DNA of 23,319 nucleotides from SCSIO-59966 sp046566185. Its GTDB lineage: Bacteria; Actinomycetota; Actinomycetes; Actinomycetales; SCSIO-59966. The position numbers and the translations under genes were made by a program. Location: NCBI GenBank assembly GCA_046566185.1, contig JBKHXE010000106.1:1-23319 (forward strand), read 5' to 3'. Below the pieces are notes generated by a model that had not been told where the DNA came from, ran no database searches, and saw nothing but the letters and a program-made list of their open reading frames with translations. This document shows positions 1-6,360 of this stretch, piece by piece (within the stretch, counting starts at the first letter, position 1; each line of letters starts with the position of its first letter).

Positions 1-1242
1 CAGCTGCGTCGAGGTGGACACCACGGTGTCGCCGATGCGGACGTCGACCGGCATCGGGAAGCCCCAGCCGCCGCGCGTGGTGGCGACGTACAGCCGGTCG
101 GCCGACGCGTAGACCATGCCGCCGTCCGCCGAGACGGCGTCGGTGTCGACCGTGGGGACGTCGGCCGCGCCGGCGTCCAGGGTGAGCACGATGACGGTGC
201 CGAGACCGGCCGGCTCGACGGGGTGGGCGAGCGACGCGCAGTCCACCGCCGGCTCACGCGAGGTCACCGAGCCGTCGGCGTCGCGGACGACGCGCTGGGG
301 GAGCCAGTCCGCGGCCGTCATGCTCTCGACGACGGCTCGGTTGGCGTCCTCGGCGGCGTCCTCGTCGACGCTGCCGTCGGAGTCGTAGAGCGGCTGCGGG
401 AACGGGATGACCGGCGTGGAGCCCAGGACGACGCGGACCGCGTCGCCGACGACACGCGCGGAAAGGTAGGAGGCCTCGACCTCCTCGGCGCGGACCACGC
501 GCGGCCCGCCGCCGCCGGCGAGGTCGACCACGGACAGGACGGTCGTCGGCGCCCACGACTCGGGCGGCAGCGGCGAGGGCCGGGAGGTGTCCGGTCCACC
601 GTCCTCGCTCGGCTCCGGCAGACCCGGTTCGGGCAGCGGCTCCGGCTCGACGGGCTCGGGCTCGCGCTGCCCGACGACGAGCGCGCGGTCGCCGAGAAGC
701 AGCAGCTCGCTGAGCCACTGCCCCGCGAGGGTGACCGACCCGGCGTCGCGCAGCCGTCCGCCGTCGGTGTCGACGACGTGCAGCGTGTTGCCGGACAGCG
801 TCACGACCCGGCGCCCGTCCGTCTTCACGAGGTCCGGCTCGTCGACGCCCTCCTCCTGCACGTTGGTGCCGGTCTCGCCCGGGCCGACGGCGCCGCCGGT
901 CGCCGCGTCGCTCCTCTCGGCTGCACCCTCGGCCATCCCCGCGACGGACTGCTCGTCCACGCCACCCTGCCCGCCGAAGACCCGCGAGAGCCAGCTGCCG
1001 CCACCCTCCGGCCCCTGCAGGCCCCACGGCCCGACCTGCTCCAGCGCCTGGTCGCGGTACCACTGCTCGACCTCGCCGCAGCCGGTGAACGGCACGAGCT
1101 GGGCGGCCGCGGCCTCCGGCTCGGTTCCGGTGAGGGCCGGGACGACGAGGGCGCCGGCGGTCGCGGCGGCCACCGCTGCGCCGACGCGCGCGAGGAGTCG
1201 ACGCCGGCGTCGGTCGTCGGGGCTGCTGGTCGCGGTGCTCAT
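1..1242 (-). CDS. Secreted beta-propeller domain protein (5' part, runs off the window)
   Basis: The ATG at 1242-1240 is preceded by a strong GAGGAG ribosome site, and 414 codons are open to the window edge with no stop. Residues 1-19 are short and basic (five consecutive Arg at 11-15), followed by an Ala-rich hydrophobic stretch at about 20-38, so an exported or membrane-anchored protein is likely. Residues 125-137 contain GTNVQEEGVDEPD followed by LVKTDG, the hallmark of the COG4880 / Beta_propel (PF09826) family of secreted proteins with a C-terminal beta-propeller distantly related to WD40. A Pro/Glu-rich linker lies within the part seen (about residues 190-225). The lone Cys55 (TGCGEVEQW) is well past the hydrophobic segment, so I do not read it as a lipobox. 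The biochemical role of the family is not established. The gene is divergent from the MarR gene. The family call is fairly sure; the function is unknown. Confidence 0.85.
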   Translation of the reverse strand, partial: MSTATSSPDDRRRRRLLARVGAAVAAATAGALVVPALTGTEPEAAAAQLVPFTGCGEVEQWYRDQALEQVGPWGLQGPEGGGSWLSRVFGGQGGVDEQSVAGMAEGAAERSDAATGGAVGPGETGTNVQEEGVDEPDLVKTDGRRVVTLSGNTLHVVDTDGGRLRDAGSVTLAGQWLSELLLLGDRALVVGQREPEPVEPEPLPEPGLPEPSEDGGPDTSRPSPLPPESWAPTTVLSVVDLAGGGGPRVVRAEEVEASYLSARVVGDAVRVVLGSTPVIPFPQPLYDSDGSVDEDAAEDANRAVVESMTAADWLPQRVVRDADGSVTSREPAVDCASLAHPVEPAGLGTVIVLTLDAGAADVPTVDTDAVSADGGMVYASADRLYVATTRGGWGFPMPVDVRIGDTVVSTSTQL

Positions 1243-1272
1243 GGCTCCTCCTCACGGGCGGGACGTCGCTGT

Positions 1273-1298
1273 GACGCCGGCCACGCGACCTCGGTTCC
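1273..1298 (-). promoter_or_regulatory. Candidate ECF-sigma promoter of the beta-propeller gene
   Basis: Read on the minus strand, GGAAC (1298-1294) is followed after 17 bases by CGTC (1276-1273). This GGAAC/CGTC layout resembles promoters used by extracytoplasmic-function sigma factors of the SigE type. Transcription would begin near 1265, giving a leader of about 23 bases that still contains the GAGGAG ribosome site. The target is an exported protein, which suits an envelope-stress sigma factor. The motif is short, so this is only a candidate. Confidence 0.35.
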
Positions 1299-1299
1299 C

Positions 1300-1310
1300 C
1301 GCGTGACGCG
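1300..1310. promoter_or_regulatory. 11-bp palindrome in the divergent promoter region
   Basis: CGCGT-G-ACGCG is a perfect palindrome with one central base. It lies between the divergent beta-propeller and MarR genes, directly upstream of the candidate GGAAC element and about 45 bases before the MarR start. MarR proteins often bind palindromes in their own divergent promoter region, so this could be an autoregulatory operator. In DNA this rich in G and C a palindrome of this size can also arise by chance. Confidence 0.25.
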
Positions 1311-1342
1311 ACTGTGACCGACTTGCGCGTCGCAGGCCCGGG

Positions 1343-1348
1343 TACGGT
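1343..1348 (+). promoter_or_regulatory. -10 hexamer TACGGT for a leaderless marR-type transcript
   Basis: TACGGT fits the actinobacterial -10 consensus TANNNT and ends 6 bases before the GTG at 1355. There is no ribosome site before that GTG, so the start codon is probably at or next to the 5' end of the mRNA. TTGCGC at 1323-1328 is a possible -35 but is spaced only 14 bases away. The same hexamer at the same distance precedes the YbjN gene at 18697. Confidence 0.55.
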
Positions 1349-1354
1349 GCCGCC

Positions 1355-1882
1355 GTGCCCAGGACCAAGCTCGCGTTCGACCCCGTCGCCCGTGCGGAGG
1401 AGCTGTGGCGCGAGCACTGGGGCGAGGGGAGCCCGCACGACGCGATGGCGGCCGCGACGTCCGTCATGCGGGTGCAGCAGCTGCTGCTGGCGCGCTTCGA
1501 CGCCGTCCTCAAGCCGCTCGGGCTGACCTTCGCGCGGTACGAGGCGCTCGTCCTGCTGGTGTTCAGCTCCGCCGGCGAGCTGCCGCTCTCGAAGGTCGGG
1601 GAGCGGCTGATGGTGCACCCGACGAGCGTGACGAACATCGTGGACCGCCTGGAGGCCTCCGGGTTCGTCGAGCGGGTGCCCAACCCCCGCGACGGCCGCG
1701 GCACCCTGGCACGCGTCACCCCGGCCGGGCGGGACGTCGTCCAGCAAGCCACCGAGCGCCTGCACGCCATCGACTTCGGCCTGGGCGCCCTGGACGCGCG
1801 GCAGCGCGCCGACCTCACGGGCCTGCTGCGCCTGGTGCGGATCGACGCCGGCGACTTCCCAGATAGTAGGACGTCCGAGTAA
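1355..1882 (+). CDS. MarR-family transcriptional regulator
   Basis: This is a 175-residue DNA-binding protein with the winged helix-turn-helix of the MarR family. An N-terminal helical dimerisation region covers about residues 28-60 (VMRVQQLLLARFDAVLKPLG). The recognition helix lies near 88-103 (HPTSVTNIVDRLEASG), and the wing contains the DPR-like element NPRDGRG (110-116) followed by ARVTPAG. The GTG at 1355 was chosen because a -10 hexamer ends 6 bases before it. The gene stops 9 bases before an acyl-CoA mutase gene and the two face the same way, so it probably senses an acyl-CoA or related metabolite and controls that gene. This is inference from position. The TAA stop is also the start of the mutase gene's -10 hexamer. 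The family is clear; the ligand is unknown. Confidence 0.9.
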   Translation: MPRTKLAFDPVARAEELWREHWGEGSPHDAMAAATSVMRVQQLLLARFDAVLKPLGLTFARYEALVLLVFSSAGELPLSKVGERLMVHPTSVTNIVDRLEASGFVERVPNPRDGRGTLARVTPAGRDVVQQATERLHAIDFGLGALDARQRADLTGLLRLVRIDAGDFPDSRTSE

Positions 1883-1885
1883 CCT
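1856..1885 (+). promoter_or_regulatory. Leaderless promoter of the acyl-CoA mutase gene with a palindrome in its spacer
   Basis: TTCCCA (1856-1861), 18 bases, then TAACCT (1880-1885) form a -35/-10 pair, and the mutase ATG follows 6 bases later without a ribosome site. The spacer holds the perfect 8-bp palindrome GGACGTCC (1869-1876). It extends to an imperfect 20-bp palindrome at 1863-1882 in which 7 of 10 positions match between the halves. The whole element lies in the last codons of the MarR gene, and TAACCT uses that gene's stop codon. A repressor bound here would cover the promoter. The MarR protein or a TetR-type acyl-CoA sensor are candidates; neither is shown. Confidence 0.5.
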
Positions 1886-1891
1886 GGCCGC

Positions 1892-3619
1892 ATGGACGCG
1901 GAGCAGATCCAGGCCGGACGACGTCGCTGGCAGGAGCGGTACGACGCCGCGCTGGCGAGCGGGAAGGTCCGCGACGCGGACTTCACCACCCTGTCGGGCA
2001 TGGAGGTCGACCCCGTCTACGGCCCGCCGGACGGCTCGGTCGACCCGCGCATGGAGCGCATCGGCTGGCCGGGGGAGTTCCCCTTCACCCGCGGCTTGTA
2101 CGCGACCGGGTACCGCGGCCGCACCTGGACCATCCGCCAGTTCGCCGGCTTCGGGAACGCCCGGCAGACCAACGAGCGGTACCGGATGATCCTCGAGCGC
2201 GGCGGCGGCGGGCTGTCCGTCGCCTTCGACATGCCGACCCTGATGGGCCGCGACTCCGACGACCCGAAGAGCCTCGGCGAGGTCGGCCACTGCGGCGTCG
2301 CCGTCGACACCGCCGCCGACATGGACGTCCTGTTCGACTCCATCCCGCTGGGCGACGTCACGACGTCCATGACGATCTCCGGCCCCGCCGTCCCGGTCTT
2401 CTGCATGTACCTCGTCGCCGCCGAGCGGCAGGGCGTCGACCCCTCCGTACTCAACGGCACGCTGCAGACCGACATCTTCAAGGAGTACATCGCGCAGAAG
2501 GAGTGGCTCTTCCCGCCGGAGCCGCACCTGCGCCTCATCGGCGACCTGATGGAGTACTGCGCCGAGAAGATCCCGGCGTACAAGCCGCTGTCGGTCTCCG
2601 GCTACCACATCCGCGAGGCCGGCTCCACGGCCGCGCAGGAGCTCGCGTACACGCTCGCCGACGGCTTCGCCTACGTCGAGCTGGGCCTCTCGCGCGGCCT
2701 GGACGTCGACGTGTTCGCCCCCGGCCTGTCGTTCTTCTTCGACGCCCACGTCGACTTCTTCGAGGAGATCGCGAAGTTCCGGGCCGCCCGCCGCATCTGG
2801 GCGCGCTGGCTGCGGGACGTCTACGGCGCGAGGACCGAGAAGGCGCAGTGGCTGCGGTTCCACACGCAGACCGCCGGCGTCTCGCTCACGGCGCAACAGC
2901 CGGTGAACAACGTCGTCCGGACGGCGGTCGAGGCCCTCGCCGCGGTGCTCGGTGGCACGAACTCGTTGCACACCAACGCCCTCGACGAGACCCTCGCCCT
3001 GCCGACCGAGGAGTCCGCCGAGATCGCCCTGCGAACCCAGCAGGTGCTGATGGAGGAGATGGGCCTCACCAACGTCGCCGACCCGCTCGGCGGGTCCTGG
3101 TACGTCGAGGAGCTCACCGACCGCATCGAGGCCGAGGCAGAGGCGATCTTCGACCGCATCCGGCGGATGGGCGAGACGGGCCGCACGCCGAACGCGGACG
3201 GCGTGGTCCGGCACGAGATCGGGCCGATGACGTCCGGCATCCTGCGCGGCATCGAGGACGGCTGGTTCACCGGTGAGATCGCCGACGCCGCGTTCGCCTA
3301 CCAGACCGCCCTCGAGAAGGGCGACAAGAAGATCGTCGGCGTGAACTGCCACACGGCCACCAGCGCCAAGGAGCTGGAGATCCTGCGCGTCAGCCACGAG
3401 GTCGAGCGCGAGCAGGTCCGGGCGCTCGCCGAGCGCCGGGCGCGGCGGGACGACGAGGCGGCCCGGGCCGCCGTCCGCCGCATGGTCGAGGCCGCCCGCA
3501 CGGACGCGAACCTCATCGAGCCGATGCTCGAGGCGGTGCGCGCCGAGGCGACGCTCGGCGAGATCTGCGGCGCGCTGGTCGACGAGTGGGGCGGCTACAC
3601 GGAGCCGGCGCGCTTCTGA
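1892..3619 (+). CDS. icmA: Acyl-CoA mutase large subunit, isobutyryl-CoA mutase type
   Basis: This 575-residue protein belongs to the adenosylcobalamin-dependent methylmalonyl-CoA mutase family but holds only the substrate-binding TIM-barrel part. No C-terminal B12-binding domain with a DxHxxG motif is present, and the length matches IcmA (about 566 aa), which works with a separate small subunit. The active-site His is H239 (SGYHIREAG). Aligned by eye to Propionibacterium methylmalonyl-CoA mutase, Tyr89 is Phe84 here (TIRQFAGF) and Arg207 is Gln202 (EYIAQKEW). Those two residues hold the carboxylate of methylmalonyl-CoA, and Phe/Gln is the isobutyryl-CoA mutase combination. The likely reaction is interconversion of isobutyryl-CoA and n-butyryl-CoA, linking valine and fatty acid metabolism. 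No small subunit gene is in the window. A related branched acyl-CoA substrate remains possible. Confidence 0.85.
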   Translation: MDAEQIQAGRRRWQERYDAALASGKVRDADFTTLSGMEVDPVYGPPDGSVDPRMERIGWPGEFPFTRGLYATGYRGRTWTIRQFAGFGNARQTNERYRMILERGGGGLSVAFDMPTLMGRDSDDPKSLGEVGHCGVAVDTAADMDVLFDSIPLGDVTTSMTISGPAVPVFCMYLVAAERQGVDPSVLNGTLQTDIFKEYIAQKEWLFPPEPHLRLIGDLMEYCAEKIPAYKPLSVSGYHIREAGSTAAQELAYTLADGFAYVELGLSRGLDVDVFAPGLSFFFDAHVDFFEEIAKFRAARRIWARWLRDVYGARTEKAQWLRFHTQTAGVSLTAQQPVNNVVRTAVEALAAVLGGTNSLHTNALDETLALPTEESAEIALRTQQVLMEEMGLTNVADPLGGSWYVEELTDRIEAEAEAIFDRIRRMGETGRTPNADGVVRHEIGPMTSGILRGIEDGWFTGEIADAAFAYQTALEKGDKKIVGVNCHTATSAKELEILRVSHEVEREQVRALAERRARRDDEAARAAVRRMVEAARTDANLIEPMLEAVRAEATLGEICGALVDEWGGYTEPARF

Positions 3620-3626
3620 GGTCCCA

Positions 3627-3644
3627 CGGCCGATTGGTCGGCCG
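3627..3644 (+). terminator. Hairpin after the acyl-CoA mutase gene
   Basis: A 7-bp stem, CGGCCGA / TCGGCCG, with the loop TTGG begins 7 bases after the mutase stop codon. There is no T-run, which is common for actinobacterial terminators. It overlaps a possible -35 element (TTGGTC, 3634-3639) of the next gene. Confidence 0.5.
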
Positions 3645-3658
3645 CTGCACCGCTTGCC

Positions 3659-3664
3659 TATCCT
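3659..3664 (+). promoter_or_regulatory. -10 hexamer TATCCT upstream of the membrane protein-lipoprotein-thioredoxin module
   Basis: TATCCT fits TANNNT and is the best -10 candidate in the 102-base gap 3620-3721. The possible -35 TTGGTC at 3634-3639 is 19 bases upstream. Transcription would start near 3671, about 50 bases before the GTG at 3722, which has its own GAGGAG ribosome site. Confidence 0.4.
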
Positions 3665-3721
3665 GGTCAGCCGGTCCGCCGCCGTGCCCGGTGCGGACCA
3701 GGTCCCGATCCGAGGAGTCCC

Positions 3722-4408
3722 GTGCGACGACTGCTGCTGCCCGCGCTGGCCGCGCTGCTCGTGCTCGCCGGGCTCACCGCGGTCGCGGTGGGCATCGCGC
3801 AGCGCACGATCTGGCTGCCGGACGACGAGGTGACCGCGAGCGCGCGCCTGAGCCCGGACGTCCCGCTCGCCGTCACCGCCCCCGGCGTGCTGGAGATGCG
3901 GGAGGGGCCGGTCACCGTCACGGTCACCGCCGAGGCCCCGGACGCGCCGGTGGTCCTCGCGCTCGGTCGCGAGGGGGACGTCGAGGCGTGGGTCGAGGGC
4001 GCGGCGCACTCCGTGATCGGCGGTCACACCGCGCCCGCGCAGCTGCGGGTCGAGACCGTCGACGGCGAGACCGAGGTGCCCGACCCGGGCACGACGTCCG
4101 ACCTCTGGCTGGAGCAGGAGACCGGTATCGGCGGCGCCACCTACGTGTACGACCCCCCGCCCGGCAGCTGGGTGCTGCTCGCCGCCACCAACGGCACCGT
4201 CCCCGGGCCGGTCGAGGTGACGTTCACCTGGCCGCGTGAGGTGTCGACCCCCTGGTCGCTGCCCCTCATCGTGCTGGGTGCGGTGCTCATCGCGTCGGGC
4301 GCGGCCGTCGCCGGTCTCGTCTGGTACCGGCGTGACCTCGGCCGGGTCCTCGTCCGGCCCGCGGACGAGAGCGCATCCGATGCCGAGTCGCCGGAGGGAC
4401 GCCGATGA
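3722..4408 (+). CDS. Two-TM membrane protein of unknown function
   Basis: I do not recognise a characterised family. The 228-residue protein starts at a GTG preceded by GAGGAG. It has a hydrophobic N-terminal segment (about 4-25, an uncleaved anchor or signal), a beta-rich stretch of about 150 residues with no cysteines (DVPLAVTAPGVLEM, GPVTVTVTAEA, GSWVLLAATNG) and a second membrane segment at about 180-202. This is followed by WYRRD and a short charged tail. The probable topology is both ends in the cytoplasm with the beta-rich domain outside. The stop overlaps the start of the lipoprotein gene by 4 bases (ATGA), so the two are translationally coupled. Their extracytoplasmic domains may cooperate, but that is inference from the coupling. 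Confidence 0.7.
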   Translation: MRRLLLPALAALLVLAGLTAVAVGIAQRTIWLPDDEVTASARLSPDVPLAVTAPGVLEMREGPVTVTVTAEAPDAPVVLALGREGDVEAWVEGAAHSVIGGHTAPAQLRVETVDGETEVPDPGTTSDLWLEQETGIGGATYVYDPPPGSWVLLAATNGTVPGPVEVTFTWPREVSTPWSLPLIVLGAVLIASGAAVAGLVWYRRDLGRVLVRPADESASDAESPEGRR

Positions 4409-5397
4409 CCCGCCGACGCGCCACGTGGGCCGCGCTGGTCGCTGCGTCGTCCCTGCTGCTCGCCGGCTGCGGTGAGGAGCCGCTGCCCGAGCCACGGCCC
4501 GTGGAGGTGGACGGGCCGGTGCCCGTCGTCCTCGACGAGCAGGTCGAGTCGATCCGGGCGAACGTCGAGAACGTGCTGGCCACCGGCGACGAGGCCAAGG
4601 ACGCCGCCCCGCTCACGGCTCGCGTCGACGGCCCCGCCCTGCAGCTGCGGACGGCGCGCTACACCGTGGCGCGTGCCGTCGCCGACCAGCCCGCCCCTAC
4701 CCCCCTGTCGGGTGAGCTGCTGCTGGACGTCTCGCCGGCCGCCGACGGCTGGCCGCGGTGGTTCCTCACCGCGACCCGTCCGGCGCCGGACGCCGTCCCG
4801 CAGATCCAGCTGCTCACCCAGACGGGCCCGCGCGAGCTGTACAAGCTCACCGCCTGGGTGACGATGCTGCCCGGGACGACGCTGCCCGAGACGAGCGTGG
4901 AGGAGCCGCCCGAGGCGTTGCCGCCCACCGAGCCGTCCGGCCTCGTCGCGGCGCCTGCGGACGTCGTCGCGCGGTACGCCGACGTGCTCACGAAGGCCGA
5001 TGCCAGCGAGCACGCCGGCGCCTTCGCCGAGGACCCGTTCCGCACCCAGGTGCTCGGTGAGCAGGCAGCGGAGCGCGAGGCGGTGAGCGAGTTCTTCTCC
5101 TACACCGTCGCGCACACCCCGCGGGAGGACGCCGTGTGGGCGGTGCGCACCGCGGACGGCGGCGCCGTCGTCCTCGGGGTGATGGACGCCGTCCGGACCT
5201 TCACGGTCACCGCGGAGGGCGCCAAGCTGCCGCTGCCGGCCGACCTCGCGGCCCTCGCCGGCACCCCCGAGGCGACGAAGACGGCGAGCGTGACCTCGCT
5301 GGAGATGGTCGCCTTCGTCGTGCCGCCCGAGGGCAGCGACGACCCGGTGACCGTGCTCGGCGGGGAGCGCGGCACCCTGGCCGCGACCGCCTCCTGA
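4405..5397 (+). CDS. Lipoprotein of unknown function
   Basis: This is a 330-residue protein with a classical lipoprotein signal: basic MTRRR, a hydrophobic core at about 7-20 and the lipobox L19-A20-G21-C22, so Cys22 should be lipidated and held on the outer face of the membrane. The mature part is rich in Ala, Pro, Glu and Thr. A Pro-rich stretch near residues 165-180 (EEPPEALPPTEPSG) separates an N-terminal half, with HTxxRYTV-like strands, from a C-terminal half containing FRTQVLGEQAAEREAVSEFFSYTVAH. It has no cysteine other than the lipidated one. It overlaps the membrane protein gene before it and lies 12 bases before the thioredoxin-like gene, so the three form an operon. The function is unknown; a cell-envelope role is inferred from localisation only. 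Confidence 0.75.
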   Translation: MTRRRATWAALVAASSLLLAGCGEEPLPEPRPVEVDGPVPVVLDEQVESIRANVENVLATGDEAKDAAPLTARVDGPALQLRTARYTVARAVADQPAPTPLSGELLLDVSPAADGWPRWFLTATRPAPDAVPQIQLLTQTGPRELYKLTAWVTMLPGTTLPETSVEEPPEALPPTEPSGLVAAPADVVARYADVLTKADASEHAGAFAEDPFRTQVLGEQAAEREAVSEFFSYTVAHTPREDAVWAVRTADGGAVVLGVMDAVRTFTVTAEGAKLPLPADLAALAGTPEATKTASVTSLEMVAFVVPPEGSDDPVTVLGGERGTLAATAS

Positions 5398-5409
5398 GAG
5401 GATGACCGC

Positions 5410-6351
5410 ATGACTCAGCAGCCCACCCAGCCGCCCGGTCCGCGCCTGGACCTGCGGGGCGCCGTCGACCTGTCCGGCCTCGGCCAGCAGCAGCCCTCCG
5501 GCGGGGCCGCGCCCTCCGGCGCGGGCGGCCGGTTCGTGGTCGACGTCACCGACGCGACGTTCGGTGAGGCCGTCGTCCAGCAGTCGATGACCGTGCCCGT
5601 CGTGGTCGACCTGTGGGCCACGTGGTGCGGCCCCTGCAAGCAGCTGTCGCCGGTGCTCGAGAAGCTGGCGGGCGACTACGACGGCCGCCTGCTGCTCGCG
5701 AAGGTCGACGTCGACGCCAACCCGCAGATCGCCCAGGCGTTCGGCGTCCAGTCGATCCCGACCGTCGTCGCGGTCATCAAGGGCCAGCCGGTGCCGCTGT
5801 TCCAGGGCGCGGTGCCCGAGCCCCAGGTGCGCAAGGTGTTCGACGAGCTGCTGCGGGTCGCCGCCGAGAACGGGGTGACGGGGCGGCTCGACGGCGGCAG
5901 CCCCGAGGACGGCGAGCCGGAGCCGGCCGAGCCCGAGCTGCCTCCGCTGCACGCCGAGGCGTACGACGCCATCGAGCGCGGCGACCTCGACGCCGCGGCC
6001 GACGCCTACCAGCGGGCGCTCGCCGAGAGCCCCGCCGACGACATGGCCAAGGCCGGGCTGGCCCAGGTCGAGCTGCTGCGGCGTACGCAGGGCGCCGACC
6101 TCGCGGCGGCCCGCGCCGCCGCCGCGGCCGACCCCTCGGACGTCGAGGCCGGGATGCTCTGCGCCGACCTCGACGTGCTCGGCGGCCACGTCGAGGACGC
6201 GTTCGCCCGCCTCGTCGACCTCGTGCGCGTCACCACCGGCGACGAGCGGGAGCGGGTGCGCCAGCGGCTGCTCGAGCTCTTCGACGTCGTCGGGCAGGAC
6301 GACCCGCGGGTGCTCAGCGCCCGCCGTGGGCTCGCCAGCGCCCTGTTCTGA
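5410..6351 (+). CDS. Thioredoxin-TPR protein, YbbN/CnoX-like co-chaperone
   Basis: This 313-residue cytoplasmic protein fuses a thioredoxin domain (about 41-150) to a helical TPR-like region (about 180-313). The thioredoxin active site is intact as W72-C73-G74-P75-C76, with the cis-proline in SIPT (P117). E. coli YbbN itself has lost the first cysteine, so this version may be redox-active. The N-terminal 40 residues are Pro/Gln/Gly-rich and look disordered. The TPR part reads AYDAIERGDLDAAADAYQRALAESP and ends with FDVVGQDDPRVLSARRGLAS, as in other YbbN homologues. The family protects proteins from aggregation and over-oxidation and delivers them to DnaK or GroEL. The gene is last in the membrane protein-lipoprotein operon and ends 9 bases from the convergent glgB. 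Confidence 0.88.
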   Translation: MTQQPTQPPGPRLDLRGAVDLSGLGQQQPSGGAAPSGAGGRFVVDVTDATFGEAVVQQSMTVPVVVDLWATWCGPCKQLSPVLEKLAGDYDGRLLLAKVDVDANPQIAQAFGVQSIPTVVAVIKGQPVPLFQGAVPEPQVRKVFDELLRVAAENGVTGRLDGGSPEDGEPEPAEPELPPLHAEAYDAIERGDLDAAADAYQRALAESPADDMAKAGLAQVELLRRTQGADLAAARAAAAADPSDVEAGMLCADLDVLGGHVEDAFARLVDLVRVTTGDERERVRQRLLELFDVVGQDDPRVLSARRGLASALF

Positions 6352-6360
6352 GCTCGCAGG

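Noticed and set aside
600..680. Pro/Glu-rich repeated coding stretch in the beta-propeller gene, considered as a tandem repeat.
   Set aside because: The repetition is imperfect and explained by a Pro-Glu linker in the protein; there is no conserved DNA unit.
1892..3619. Annotation as methylmalonyl-CoA mutase or ethylmalonyl-CoA mutase.
   Set aside because: The carboxylate-contact residues are Phe and Gln, and the B12 domain present in those single-chain enzymes is missing.
254..4495. A minus-strand open frame of more than 1400 codons antisense to the MarR, mutase and lipoprotein genes.
   Set aside because: Its translation is Arg/Gly/Ala/Asp-rich low-complexity sequence with no domain, and it crosses several well-supported genes. 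Long stop-free antisense frames are expected at this GC content.
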